The notes: generated by a model not told the origin, from the letters alone. Counted from the first letter of the stretch, positions 36,988-46,041 are shown. The stretch is 64,000 bases of DNA from Bradyrhizobium sp. AZCC 2176 (GCF_036924645.1 NZ_JAZHRX010000001.1:7033501-7097500), one strand, 5' to 3'. Program-made: numbers and translations.

Positions 36988-37902
36988 TCATCCTTTACCA
37001 TCAAGCCGCAACGTTCCCTCCATGATCTGCACACAGCCGCCGCCGACATGGATGGATGCCACCTCGCCATTCTGCTTGCGGACACGCGTCAGCAAGAGGC
37101 TCGGCCGGCCCATGTCGACACCCTGCCCGATCTTCAATTTCAGTTCGCCGTCTTTGATATCATCGAGATCGGCAAGCAGCGCCGCGCAGGCCGCCGTCGC
37201 GCTGCCGGTGGCCGGATCTTCGGACAGTCCGCTGGCGGCGGGGTGAAACATCCGCGCCTGCAGCTCGCATGGCTTTTCGCCGGCCGGCACATCGCTCGTA
37301 TAGAAGTAGACGGCGTCGCTGCCGTCGCACGGGAAGGTTTTTGCGAACGCTGCAGCATTGGGCCTGGCCCGCCGCAGCGCCTCGCGCGAGGCGACTTCGA
37401 CGGCCAGGAACGGCAGCCCGACTGAGATGATCTGCGGTGCATGACGGTCGGTCTTGACGTCGCCGACCGACAGCGAGAGGCAGGCAGCCGCCTGTTCGAC
37501 GGGAAGATGCGACATCCGCTTCAGCGGCTGCGGCGCCGTGAATTCGGTGCTGACGACCCTTTCCTGCTCCGTCACGATCTCGACCGGGACGAGGCCAGCG
37601 CCCTCCTCGAACAGCAGCCGTGCCGGCGGTCTTGACGCCAGCGTCGCCAGCACGAAGGCGGTGCCGACATTTGGGTGGCCCGCAAACGGCAGCTCCCGGT
37701 TCACCGTGAAGATGCGCACCAGAGCGTCGTGGGCGGGATCGGCCGGCGGCAGCACGAAGGTCGTCTCCGAATAATTGAACTCGGTGGCGATCGCCTGCAT
37801 CTGTTCGGTCGACAGCCCGCCGGCATCGAGCACGACGGCGAGCGGATTGCCGCCAAAGGCGCGGTCGGTGAAAACGTCCACAGTGATATAACGCCGCTGC
37901 AT
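36988..37902 (-). CDS. PhzF family isomerase
   Basis: The 304-residue protein has YITVDVFTDRAFGGNPLAVV and the catalytic Glu in FNYSETTFV. ELPFAGHPNVGTAFVL and SEDPATGSATAAC form the two halves of the active-site cleft. PhzF members isomerise or epimerise small carboxylates; in phenazine makers they act on a dihydro-anthranilate, but no phenazine genes occur here. The ATG follows GGGAG. It is 12 bases downstream of the cyclase gene and likely in its transcript, although a functional link is not evident. Confidence 0.92.
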   Translation of the reverse strand: MQRRYITVDVFTDRAFGGNPLAVVLDAGGLSTEQMQAIATEFNYSETTFVLPPADPAHDALVRIFTVNRELPFAGHPNVGTAFVLATLASRPPARLLFEEGAGLVPVEIVTEQERVVSTEFTAPQPLKRMSHLPVEQAAACLSLSVGDVKTDRHAPQIISVGLPFLAVEVASREALRRARPNAAAFAKTFPCDGSDAVYFYTSDVPAGEKPCELQARMFHPAASGLSEDPATGSATAACAALLADLDDIKDGELKLKIGQGVDMGRPSLLLTRVRKQNGEVASIHVGGGCVQIMEGTLRLDGKG

Positions 37903-37914
37903 TTCGATGCTCCC

Positions 37915-39225
37915 TTACCCTAACCGCCACACGGCCATCGGCCGCTCATAACCCCTGACCTCGACCTCGCCGAGCGAGACGGCATCGCCGCACGCTTCGC
38001 CGAGCGCGTCGCGAACCGCTTCCGAGATCAGGAATTGCGAATTGAAATCCTTGTTGAGCGCCTCTAGCCGCGAGGCGAAGTTCACGGTGTCGCCGATCAC
38101 GGTGTATTCCTTGCGCCGCGGCGAACCGATATTGCCGGCGACCACCTCACCGAGATGAATGCCGATGCCGATACGCAAGGGCCAGCTCGCCCCCTCATTG
38201 ATGCGCGCATTGGCTTCCAGCATTTCGCGTGCCGCGGCGACGGCCCGGTGCGCCGGGTCCGGCGCTTCCAGCGGCGCGCCGAACAGCGCCAGCAATCCGT
38301 CACCCAGGAACTTGTTCACGATGCCACCGTGGCGATCGAGAATGTCGACCAGAACGGCGAAGGCGCCGTCGAGCCGGTCCACCACTTCCTGCGGCGTGCG
38401 GGTGCGCGCGCCAGCCGTGAAGCTGCGGAAGTCGACGAACATGACGGCGACGCGGCGGATGTCGCTATCGGTCTTCGTGCCCTCGGCCATCAGGCGCTCC
38501 ACCACCTGCGGCGAAACGTGCTGGCCGAACAGGTTGGTGATGCGATCGCGCGCGGTCGCCGCCTTGATGCTGGCCTCGAACTGCCGCCGCAACTGATGCC
38601 CGACCGCGCCGGCGAGCACGCCGCAGATCAGGATGATGAGGCTGCGCGCGGCGTGATAATAGAGGGGTTCGGCCTGGTCGCCGATAGCCGGATGATAGAA
38701 CATCGCCATGTAAAACAACTGAACGGCGGCGACCGCGCCGGTGAAGGTCGAGAGCCAGAAATCCAGCCGCAGGGTCGAGAGGATGATGAAGATGAAATAG
38801 ATCATCGGCACCACGAAGCCCAGCGCCGCTACCGATCCCATGCTGTTGATGTGCAGCGCCAGCGCGACCGTCGGCATCGAGGTCTCGATCAACGCGCCAA
38901 GATAGCGCCTGATCACCGGCAGGTCGCGGCCCAGCCGCATGTGGCGGGTGATCTGGCCATGCACCCACAATTCGAACAGGATGAACGGCACGATGATCGA
39001 ATAGAAGTATTCCGGCCTCAGATTGCCGTGCCAGACACGGCTCACCGCCTCGGATGCGAAGAAGTAGACGGTCCCGAGGATGATGGCGAGCAGCGCGGTG
39101 GTTGCAATCAGCGCCTTGATCCGCAACAGCTCGGTCGTCATCACTTCCTGCATCAGCGCGCGCTGGAAGTCAGCCGACACGCCGGTATCTTGGTCGTTCT
39201 TCCCCTTGCCCCACAACCCAGCCAT
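37915..39225 (-). CDS. Membrane-bound class III adenylate/guanylate cyclase
   Basis: The start is taken at the ATG at 39225 (MAGLWGKGKNDQ), giving 436 residues. About six membrane helices (residues 35-215) form an N-terminal module without a recognised sensor. A cytosolic class III cyclase domain follows. Metal Asp in MFVDFRSF, the base-selecting Lys near residue 305 in NKFLGDG, and GDTVNFASRLE are all intact, unlike the cyclase at 28.3 kb. It should make cAMP from ATP. PhzF follows in the same direction. Confidence 0.92.
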   Translation of the reverse strand: MAGLWGKGKNDQDTGVSADFQRALMQEVMTTELLRIKALIATTALLAIILGTVYFFASEAVSRVWHGNLRPEYFYSIIVPFILFELWVHGQITRHMRLGRDLPVIRRYLGALIETSMPTVALALHINSMGSVAALGFVVPMIYFIFIILSTLRLDFWLSTFTGAVAAVQLFYMAMFYHPAIGDQAEPLYYHAARSLIILICGVLAGAVGHQLRRQFEASIKAATARDRITNLFGQHVSPQVVERLMAEGTKTDSDIRRVAVMFVDFRSFTAGARTRTPQEVVDRLDGAFAVLVDILDRHGGIVNKFLGDGLLALFGAPLEAPDPAHRAVAAAREMLEANARINEGASWPLRIGIGIHLGEVVAGNIGSPRRKEYTVIGDTVNFASRLEALNKDFNSQFLISEAVRDALGEACGDAVSLGEVEVRGYERPMAVWRLG

Positions 39226-39285
39226 CCCCTCACCTGTCATTCCGGGCGCGTAAGGGCGCAAACCGAGACGGCCCCTCCGCTTCTC

Positions 39286-39362
39286 CGTCATTGCGAGCGC
39301 AGCGAAGCAATCCATCGCGCCGCAAAGAAAGTATGGATTGCTTCGCTTCGCTCGCAATGACG
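39286..39362. repeat. Palindromic intergenic repeat, family 3 (CGTCATTGCGAGCG...)
   Basis: Arms CGTCATTGCGAGCGCAGCG and CGCTTCGCTCGCAATGACG; inner GAAGCAATCCAT and ATGGATTGCTTC are exact complements. It lies between the cyclase gene and the permease gene. A half copy of family 1 (TGTCATTCCGGGCGCG) is next to it at about 39236. A second family 3 copy is at 43.2 kb. Confidence 0.78.
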
Positions 39363-39398
39363 AATGGACCCACCGCGCTACCTTCTTGCTGCCAGCAT

Positions 39399-40574
39399 TT
39401 ATAACCTCAATCGAGCGTGCGGCGGAAGCGCGTCACGGCGATCGTCATTGCCACCAGCATCAGTGCAATGAGTGCAATCGTGTCGTATTGCAGGTTGGAA
39501 GGCGCGGCGCCCTTTCAGCATGATGGCGCGGACGATGCGGATGTAATGGGTCAGCGGCAGCCCTTCGCCGAGATATTGCGCCCAAACCGGCATGCCCGCG
39601 AACGGAAACATGAATCCGGACAGGAGAATGCTGGGCAGGAAAAACATCATCGACATCTGCATCGCCTGCAACTGGTTCTGCACGATGGTGGAGAAGGTGT
39701 AGCCGATCGACAGGTTGGTGGTGATGAACAGCGTCGTCAGCGCCGCCAGCAGCACCACGCTGCCGAGGATCGGCACACCGAACAAGAGGACCCCGATGCT
39801 GACGATCAGCGAGGCCTGGATGAAGCCGACGATCACGTACGGAATGATCTTGCCGAACATCACCTCCACCGGCCTGATCGGCATCGACAGCAGGCTTTCC
39901 ATGGTGCCGCGTTCGATTTCGCGCGTCACCGACAGCGCGGTGAAGATCAGCATGGTCATGGTCAGGATGGTGCCGACGAGGCCCGGCACGATATTGAGCC
40001 GCGATTCCGCGGCCGGGTTGTAACGGGCATGCGCCCTGATCTCGAAAGGCATCGCGGGCGGATCGCCGATATGGAGGTCGTGTGCGAGCGCGGTCTGCAC
40101 GACGACGCCGAGCGAGCCGAGCGCCGAGCCGGCCGCGACGGGATCGGTCGCGTCCGCCGCGACCAGCAGTGCCGGCTTGTCGCCGCGCCGCACCGCGCGT
40201 TCGAAGCCGCGCGGGATCTCCACGCCAAACAGCACCTTGCCGGACTGCAAGAGATCGTCGAACTCGGCGACGCTGTGCACTTCGCGGGTGAAGCGGAAGT
40301 AGCTGGTATTCTCCAGCGCCTTCAGCACCGAGCGCGCCAGGTCGCTGTCCTCCTGGATCAACACCGCCGTCGGCAGATGGCGCGGCGTGGTGTTGATGGC
40401 GTAACCGAACAGCAATAGCTGCATGACCGGGATCATCACGATCATGGCGAACGAGACGCGGTCACGGCGGAGCTGGATGAATTCCTTGACCAGCATCGCA
40501 TAGCTGCGCCGCCAGAAGCCGAACGCCGGCTCGCTGGCGCCGCGATCTTGGTTGGTCATCTCGGTTGCACTCAT
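39399..40574 (-). pseudogene. ABC-2 type permease with a C-terminal one-base frameshift
   Basis: The ATG at 40574 overlaps the ATPase stop (ATGA). The product is a YhhJ/YbhR-type permease: one N-terminal helix (SFAMIVMIPVMQLLLFGYAI), a large periplasmic domain, and a membrane bundle (IVPGLVGTILTMTMLI, EIERGTMESLLSMPI, LPLTHYIRIVRAIMLKG). After AIMLKG the frame continues as a non-hydrophobic tail. One base fewer within CCCTTT at 39510-39515 restores NLQYDTIALIALMLVAMTI and VTRFRRTLD with a stop at 39407-39409. Either the last helix is lost or the sequence has an error. Confidence 0.8.
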
Positions 40575-41515
40575 TGGAAATTGTCCTTTGAGCGGTTCAT
40601 GAGATCGATAAACACGTCTTCCAGCGACGGTTCGCTGTCTTCCCAGCGCCATCCACGGTTGGCCCGGTAAGGCGCGATGGTCGCCTCGAGCGCCGATTTG
40701 TCACGCCCCGAGACGTGCAGGCTGGTGCCGAACGGCGCCACCATGTCGATGCCGGGCTTGCCGGTGAGTTCGGCCGCAAGCCCGTTGAGCTCCTCGCCCG
40801 AGACCGTATAGGTCGACAGCGCCGATTTCGCGATCACCTCGTCCACCGTGCCATGCGCCAGCAGGTGGCCATAGGCGATGTAGGCGATCTCGTGACAGCG
40901 CTCGGCCTCGTCCATGTAATGGGTGGAGACCAGCACCGTCAGCCCCTCGGCGGCGAGCGCGTGGATCTCGTTCCAGAAATCGCGTCGCGCCTTGGGGTCG
41001 ACACCGGCGGTCGGCTCGTCCAGCAGCAGCAATTGCGGATTGGGCAGTGTGCAGGCGCCGAGCGCCAGCCGCTGTTTCCAGCCACCAGAAAGCTCCCCGG
41101 CAAGCTGCTCCTCGCGGCCGCTCAGGCCGATCCGCCGGATCATCTCGGCCGCGGCGCTGCGCGCGTCGCGCATGCCGTAGAGCCGCGCGACGAATTCGAG
41201 GTTCTCGCGCACCGAGAGATCCTGATACAGGCTGAAGCGCTGCGTCATGTATCCGACCTGGCGCTTGATCTTGTCGGCGTCGCGGCGGATGTCGTAGCCG
41301 AGGCAGGTCCCTTCGCCGGCATCCGGCGTCAGGAGGCCGCACAGCATGCGGATGGTGGTGGTCTTGCCGGAGCCGTTGGGCCCAAGGAAGCCGTAGATCG
41401 AGCCGCGCTTCACCTGCATCGAAAGGTCATGCACGACCTCGCGGCCGCCGAACGATTTTGAAAGACCCTCGACATTGATCGCAATGTCGGGTGCAGATGC
41501 GGGCGCTGTATTCAT
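40571..41515 (-). CDS. ABC transporter ATP-binding protein (drug-efflux type)
   Basis: The 314-residue ATPase has Walker A (GFLGPNGSGKTTTIRML), Q-loop (YMTQRF), signature (LSGGWKQRLALG), Walker B (LLLLDEPTAGVD) and H-loop His (STHYMDEAE). A C-terminal extension of about 70 residues is typical of the CcmA/DrrA group. It powers export through the ABC-2 permease encoded just downstream (4-base overlap). The start overlaps the HlyD gene stop in the same way. Only one nucleotide-binding domain is present, so it would act as a homodimer. Confidence 0.95.
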   Translation of the reverse strand: MNTAPASAPDIAINVEGLSKSFGGREVVHDLSMQVKRGSIYGFLGPNGSGKTTTIRMLCGLLTPDAGEGTCLGYDIRRDADKIKRQVGYMTQRFSLYQDLSVRENLEFVARLYGMRDARSAAAEMIRRIGLSGREEQLAGELSGGWKQRLALGACTLPNPQLLLLDEPTAGVDPKARRDFWNEIHALAAEGLTVLVSTHYMDEAERCHEIAYIAYGHLLAHGTVDEVIAKSALSTYTVSGEELNGLAAELTGKPGIDMVAPFGTSLHVSGRDKSALEATIAPYRANRGWRWEDSEPSLEDVFIDLMNRSKDNFQ

Positions 41516-42297
41516 CGCTTGTCCGCTACCGGCGTTCGAGGATTGAGGAACACGCTGATCGGCTGGCCGACGCGCAGCACGTCCGGCCGGCTCGGCCGCG
41601 CCTGGATCAAATAGACCAGCTTGTTGCGCTCATCGAGGCTGTAGATCACCGGCGGGGTGTATTCCGCCGTGGTCGCGATGAAATAGATCTTTGCCGTGAG
41701 GTCGGCCGCGCAATTGTCGCAGGTCACCTTCACCTCGTCGCCGATCGCAAGCTTTGGCAATTCCGCCTCCGGCACGAAGAAGCGCAGCTTCATGTTGCCG
41801 GGCGGCATGATCGACAACACCGGGCGTTGCGCCTGCACCATTTCGCCCTCGCGAAAATAGATCTGCTGGATGGTGCCGCCGACCGGTGCAAAGCCGCTCC
41901 GCCGCGCCAGCCGGGTCTGGGAAGTATTGACGCGCGCTTCCGCGACGCGCAACGCCGAGGTTGCCGAATCGAGGTTGGCCTGCGTACCGGAGCCGGTCTT
42001 GCTCAACGACGCCGCGCGGTCATAGGTCTGCTGCGCATTGGCGAGTGTCGCCTTGTTCTGATTGAGATCGGCCTGCTGCAAATCGTCGTCGACGGTATAG
42101 AGTTGCATGCCGGGCTTCACCTCGTCGCCCTCGCGCACGTTGAGTTTGGTCACGCGCCCGCTTTCATCCGGGCTGACGAAGATCATGTCGGCCTCGACCC
42201 AGCCCTGGAAGCCCGGGTCCTTGCCATCCTTGCAACCGGTAAGCACGACGGCCAGCGCCAGCGCGGCCAGGATTGCCGTCATTCGCGACGAAGTCAT
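41512..42297 (-). CDS. HlyD/YbhG-type membrane fusion lipoprotein
   Basis: This is a 261-residue periplasmic adaptor. It has a lipoprotein signal (LALAVVLTGCKDG), then a lipoyl-like half (GRVTKLNVREGDEVKPGMQLYTV), a coiled-coil hairpin (DLNQNKATLANAQQTYDRAASLSK), and the second half (RRSGFAPVGGTIQQIYFREGE). It links the inner-membrane pump to an outer-membrane channel. It overlaps its neighbours by 4 bases each and lies directly after the TetR gene. No TolC gene is in the operon. Confidence 0.93.
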   Translation of the reverse strand: MTSSRMTAILAALALAVVLTGCKDGKDPGFQGWVEADMIFVSPDESGRVTKLNVREGDEVKPGMQLYTVDDDLQQADLNQNKATLANAQQTYDRAASLSKTGSGTQANLDSATSALRVAEARVNTSQTRLARRSGFAPVGGTIQQIYFREGEMVQAQRPVLSIMPPGNMKLRFFVPEAELPKLAIGDEVKVTCDNCAADLTAKIYFIATTAEYTPPVIYSLDERNKLVYLIQARPSRPDVLRVGQPISVFLNPRTPVADKR

Positions 42298-43022
42298 GTC
42301 GTCCTCCGTTCGCCAAAAATCAGATCGAGATGCACCCGAAACATTTCGAGGGCGTCTAGTGGCGCATGTCTGCTGAAGAGGCTCTGCCAGATCACGGCGA
42401 TCAGCGCGGGCGCCACCATGATTTGCGGAAACCGCGCCAGATTCTTGTGCTGGATTTCGCCGCGCGCGATGCCGAGTTCGATCAGCGCGCGCATGCCAGC
42501 GAGGCCTCGCGACACCACTTCGCGGTAATAGAAGTCGGCAACTTCCGGAAATCGCGGGCCTTCGGCGACGATCAGCCGCACGAGGTCGCCGCGCCGCGTG
42601 GTCGCCACCTCCTCGATGAAGGTTTTGGCAAACCCCTCCACCATGTCGCGCACCGACGCCCCGGGCTGAGGTGGCGTGCCCCAGATACGGTTGATCATCG
42701 GCACGATGGCGGTCCGGATCAGCTCCTCGAACATCGATTCCTTGTCCTTGAAGTGCAGATAGATCGTGCCCTTGGCGACGCCGGCGCGCTTGGCGACGTC
42801 ATCAAGCCGCGTCGCCGCAAACCCGCGCGCAATGAACTCGTCCATCGCCGCCTCGATGATGGCCCCGCGCCGCTCGGCCGCTCGTTCGGCGCGGTTGGAG
42901 ACGGGCTTGGAGGCGGGCTCGGGCGGCGCCGGAGCGGCCAATGCCATCTCCCCGGCCCGGCGACTGGCGGGTTTCGGGGCGGATTTCCGCGCTTTCTTGG
43001 CGGTGCTATTTGTCATGCCCAT
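42294..43022 (-). CDS. TetR family transcriptional regulator of the efflux operon
   Basis: The 242-residue protein has an unusually long Lys/Ala/Pro-rich N-terminal arm (about 45 residues). The TetR helix-turn-helix follows (IIEAAMDEFIARGFAATRLDDVAKRAGVAKGTIYLHFKDKESMF) and then a helical ligand domain. The start may be the ATG at 43016. It is the first gene of the four-gene operon, and a perfect palindrome lies five bases upstream of the start. It therefore probably represses itself and the efflux genes until a drug or toxin binds. The arm may give extra DNA contacts. Confidence 0.92.
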   Translation of the reverse strand: MGMTNSTAKKARKSAPKPASRRAGEMALAAPAPPEPASKPVSNRAERAAERRGAIIEAAMDEFIARGFAATRLDDVAKRAGVAKGTIYLHFKDKESMFEELIRTAIVPMINRIWGTPPQPGASVRDMVEGFAKTFIEEVATTRRGDLVRLIVAEGPRFPEVADFYYREVVSRGLAGMRALIELGIARGEIQHKNLARFPQIMVAPALIAVIWQSLFSRHAPLDALEMFRVHLDLIFGERRTT

Positions 43023-43026
43023 AATA

Positions 43027-43044
43027 TGACTGACTGGTCAGTCA
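43027..43044. promoter_or_regulatory. Putative TetR operator (8-2-8 perfect palindrome)
   Basis: TGACTGAC-TG-GTCAGTCA, both arms exact. It begins five bases upstream of the TetR start codon at 43022, so a bound repressor would block the promoter or the ribosome site. GACTGACTGGTCAGTC is a form seen at many TetR sites. Confidence 0.82.
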
Positions 43045-43193
43045 CTGTCAATTTAAACCCAAAAGCGGCTCCTTCACATGGGCGTGACCAACTTGCAGGA
43101 ACCCTCGGTTCGCGCTGCCAGTGTCGAGGAATTTGCGCGTCGCCCGAAGAGCGTCATATCCCACACTTTACGGGGTACGATGCTGCCCATCCC

Positions 43194-43310
43194 CGTCATT
43201 GCGGGTGCAGCGAAGCAATCCACCTCGCGGCACAAAAGAAAGAATGGATTGCTTCGCGGAGCCTGTCATCGGGCGCGCGCATTCGCGCGACCCGTTGGCT
43301 CGCAATGACG
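43194..43310. repeat. Palindromic intergenic repeat, family 3, with an insertion
   Basis: Arms CGTCATTGCGGGTGCAGCG and GTTGGCTCGCAATGACG; inner GAAGCAATCCACC and ATGGATTGCTTC. Compared with the copy at 39.3 kb the right half is extended by about 40 bases containing a GCGCGCGCATTCGCGCG block. Confidence 0.7.
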
Positions 43311-44076
43311 TTGATACAGTTTCGCATTCTCGCGACACACTGTGCCCGAGGTTTGCATGAACCTTGTCCCTCCCAAGGAGGGAGCAGGGAATGCCGGGTG
43401 CTTGCTGCACCCGCGGTCTCGTGTGCAATGGTGTAGAGAGTTGCGCACACGAGCATACAGGTACAGCCGGAGCACTCCGGCATTCCCTGCGCAATGGGTT
43501 GACGGCTTATGCCGCGCTCTCCCTGGAGACGAATTCGTCTTGCCTCCATCGCTGCCGGCTTGATGGCTCAATCGATCCGGTTGGATCGAAGTCGCCACCG
43601 GCAGCTTGGCACCAGCCACGGGTGTCAGGACCACACGGTTTTGCCGTACGCTTCAGCGCCGTACGTCCTGCGCGCCGGATTTCGCTCACAAGATAAACTT
43701 GCCCTGCGACTCCCTCTGCGCGCCGACGCTGCTGCGTCCACCACATCCCGCCTCGCGTTCGTGACGATCGCGATACGCCCCTCTTGTCGAGACGGGACAG
43801 CGCGGAGATAGCCACTGATTTGGGGTCAATTAGAAGCGGGAAATTTTTGCAAGGCAGGCTGGACGACCCAAATCAGCTTGAATCTGTTCAGCAAATTAGA
43901 TTGTTCGCGCACTGCTTTTCCAGCGCGGTTGGCCGTGCTGGTGAGCGTACTCACAGTCAATACGTCGCCCGAGGCGGCGCCCGAAAGCGTTGTCCACGCC
44001 CAGATGACATGATTGACTGGGTTATGAAGCGTTGGCCTGCCGACATGGCGGTGTGCTGCAATCGTGCGAGGCGCAG
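43311..44076. other. Gene-poor region, probable multi-copy non-coding element
   Basis: There is no well-supported gene for about 765 bases. Open frames occur in all directions (for example 43364-43696 +) but lack hydrophobic cores or motifs, and their Cys/Arg-rich composition is unlike real genes. Short complementary stretches (TGCACCCGCGGTC, GGCATTCCCTGCGCAATGG with ATGCCGGGTGC) suggest secondary structure. From memory, sequences like this recur in Bradyrhizobium genomes and are often annotated as small proteins; I cannot check that here. The end (43870-44070) is more AT-rich and may hold the promoter of the next gene. Confidence 0.5.
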
Positions 44077-44448
44077 ATGGATATTCGAGCCAAGCTAATA
44101 GAGCTATGTGATGCGTTTAACGCGCACGATCTGGATCGGATCATGAGTTTCTTTGCCGATGATTGCGTTTTGGAGATGCCAAGGGGGAATAAGCCGTATG
44201 GCTCCCGGTTTGAGGGCAAGCAGACGGTGCGGCAAGGGCTGGCTGCGCGCTTTGAAGGCCTGCCCGACGTCCACTACGGGAACGCTGAGCATTTTGTGGA
44301 TTCGGAATCTCAAACCGGCATTTCGAAATGGTGCCTCACCGGCACTGCTCGGGATGGCAAGAAGCTGGAAGTCTGGGGTTGCGACTTCTACAGCTTCCGC
44401 AACGGCAAAGTGGTTCGAAAAGATTCATATTGGAAACTCGTCGAGTGA
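44077..44448 (+). CDS. Nuclear transport factor 2 / SnoaL-like protein
   Basis: The ATG at 44077 (MDIRAKLIELCDAFNAHD), five bases after a GAGG, gives 123 residues. The fold pattern matches SnoaL/NTF2: an N-terminal helix with FNAHDLDRIMSFFADDCVLEMP, then RFEGKQTVRQGL, and a C-terminal beta sheet (KKLEVWGCDFYSFRNGKVVRKDSYW). Members bind small hydrophobic ligands or act as isomerases or cyclases. No neighbour indicates a substrate. Confidence 0.88.
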   Translation: MDIRAKLIELCDAFNAHDLDRIMSFFADDCVLEMPRGNKPYGSRFEGKQTVRQGLAARFEGLPDVHYGNAEHFVDSESQTGISKWCLTGTARDGKKLEVWGCDFYSFRNGKVVRKDSYWKLVE

Positions 44449-44637
44449 GTCCGGGATGGCCGGTTGACGCGGCGGCAGAGCCGGCGGCTGCCCAGCGCGC
44501 TGGCCAATGAACGGGATTGGCCCGGCTCAGATGTAGAAACCCGAAGCACAATCGTGACTTGAATTCGCCTGCATAAGGTTTGCATTATTTGTCCAGGAGG
44601 GGCCGTTTCCAGAGCACCATCTCCTGGGAGGACACAG

Positions 44638-45591
44638 ATGAAAGCATTCACGTTGGGTGTGGCGATCACGCTTGCGCTTTGCGGCGCCGCCTACGCGCAA
44701 GCACCAAGCTGGACCGTCCCCGCTGAAAGCCAGCGCTGTCCGTCGAAATGGGGCGCAGCCGACGAGCGCGGTTCGGCCAACCACCAGAAGCCTGCGGCGG
44801 TGATGAACGCCGCAAAATTGATCAAGACCGGCGAGGTGATCGAGCTCGCGCACGTGCTCGGCCCCAGCATGGCGTTCTTCGGGACACGGCGCTTCGACAT
44901 GCACACCAAGCGCACGTTCATGAACCAATTCTCCAACATGCGCGGCTCGAACGAAGAGATCATCATCACCGAGCTCGGCCAGGTCGGCACCCAGTTCGAC
45001 GGCTTTGCGCACCAGACCCATCTCAACAGCTGGTACAATTGCCAGAAGGTCGACGAGAACACCGATCGCACTGGCTTCAGGAAGTTCGGCATCCACAATG
45101 TGGGCGCGCTGTTCACGCGCGGCGTCCTGATCGACGTCGCGGGCTTCAAGGGCGTCGAGATGCTGGGCGACAATTACGAAATCACCGTGGACGACCTCGA
45201 GGGCGCGCTGAAGAAGCAGAACCTGACGCTGCAGCCCGGCGATGCTGTCATCATCCATACCGGCTGGGGCAAGCTTTACGGCAAGGACAACCCCCGCTAC
45301 GTGAAATCCTGTCCGGGCATCGGCGTGCCGGCTGCGCTCTGGCTTGCCGCAAAGGACCCGATGCTGCTCGGCGCCGACAACTGGCCGGTCGAGGTCGCGC
45401 CCAACCCCGACAAGCAATTATCGCTTCCGGTGCACCAGGTCGCGCTTGTGGTGAACGGCATCCACCTGCTGGAGAACCTCAAGCTCGATGAACTCGCGCA
45501 GAAGGGCGTCGGAGAGTTCGCCTTCATAATGCAGCCGCTCAAGATTGAGGGCGGTACCGGCTCCACCGTTTCGCCGATCGCCGTGCGATAG
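44638..45591 (+). CDS. Exported cyclase family protein (metal-dependent hydrolase, kynurenine formamidase-like)
   Basis: The 317-residue protein has a signal peptide (TLGVAITLALCGAAYAQ) and GGGAGGACACAG before the ATG. The cyclase (PF04199) signature is GQVGTQFDGFAHQTH, a variant of HxGTHxDxPxH in which the first His is Gln. DAVIIHTGWGKLYG, a later GADNWPVEV and VHQVALVVNGIHLLENL complete the family pattern. It would hydrolyse a cyclic amide, ester or formamide in the periplasm. It stands alone on the plus strand. Confidence 0.88.
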   Translation: MKAFTLGVAITLALCGAAYAQAPSWTVPAESQRCPSKWGAADERGSANHQKPAAVMNAAKLIKTGEVIELAHVLGPSMAFFGTRRFDMHTKRTFMNQFSNMRGSNEEIIITELGQVGTQFDGFAHQTHLNSWYNCQKVDENTDRTGFRKFGIHNVGALFTRGVLIDVAGFKGVEMLGDNYEITVDDLEGALKKQNLTLQPGDAVIIHTGWGKLYGKDNPRYVKSCPGIGVPAALWLAAKDPMLLGADNWPVEVAPNPDKQLSLPVHQVALVVNGIHLLENLKLDELAQKGVGEFAFIMQPLKIEGGTGSTVSPIAVR

Positions 45592-45687
45592 CGGCGATAC
45601 TTCGATTTCCGAAAAGTTCGATGCCGTGCCGGCGAGCCGAAAGAACCGCGCCACGCGTGCCACTTGGCCGCAACTTCTTAAGGATGT

Positions 45688-46041
45688 TCACTTCGCAAAC
45701 GGGTTCACCCAGCCGCCCCTTCCCGCCGCCGGCGCGCGCGGCGGAAAGGCCGCCTCGAGATAGTTCAGCACCACCTCGCGCGCCTTGTCGTCGAGCGGCG
45801 GCATGTTGTGGCGGCGGATCATCAGGTTAATGGAGTCCTCCCACTGCGCGCGCGTCATGCCCTGCTGCGCCACCAGGCGGAAGCCATGGCAGGCGGTGCA
45901 GGCGTAGAAGGCCTCATTGCGGCCGGCGCCCGCGGCAAACTGCTCCGGGCTTTCATCGCGCGGCGTGAAGCTCGTTTGCGCAGTGGCCGGCGCTATCAGG
46001 AGCGCGCCGGCCATAGCGAGCCACGCAAGACGCTGCATCAT
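45688..46041 (-). CDS. Mono-haem cytochrome c, sulfite dehydrogenase small subunit (SorB-like)
   Basis: The 117-residue protein has a signal peptide (LAMAGALLIAPATAQ), one haem site CTACHGF and a later Met in NMPPLDDKAR that could ligate the iron. Its ATG overlaps by four bases the stop of the sulfite oxidase gene upstream. SorB-type cytochromes take electrons from sulfite oxidation in the periplasm and pass them to respiratory cytochrome c. The C-terminus (GRGGWVNPFAK) is short. Confidence 0.88.
   Translation of the reverse strand: MMQRLAWLAMAGALLIAPATAQTSFTPRDESPEQFAAGAGRNEAFYACTACHGFRLVAQQGMTRAQWEDSINLMIRRHNMPPLDDKAREVVLNYLEAAFPPRAPAAGRGGWVNPFAK

Noticed and set aside
36988..37902. Phenazine biosynthesis cluster, from PhzF
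   Set aside because: No other phz genes are present; PhzF-like proteins are widespread with unrelated roles.
43364..43696. 110-residue frame MSLPRREQGMPGACC
   Set aside because: Cys/Arg-rich, no convincing ribosome-binding site and several overlapping frames; more like a multi-copy non-coding element.
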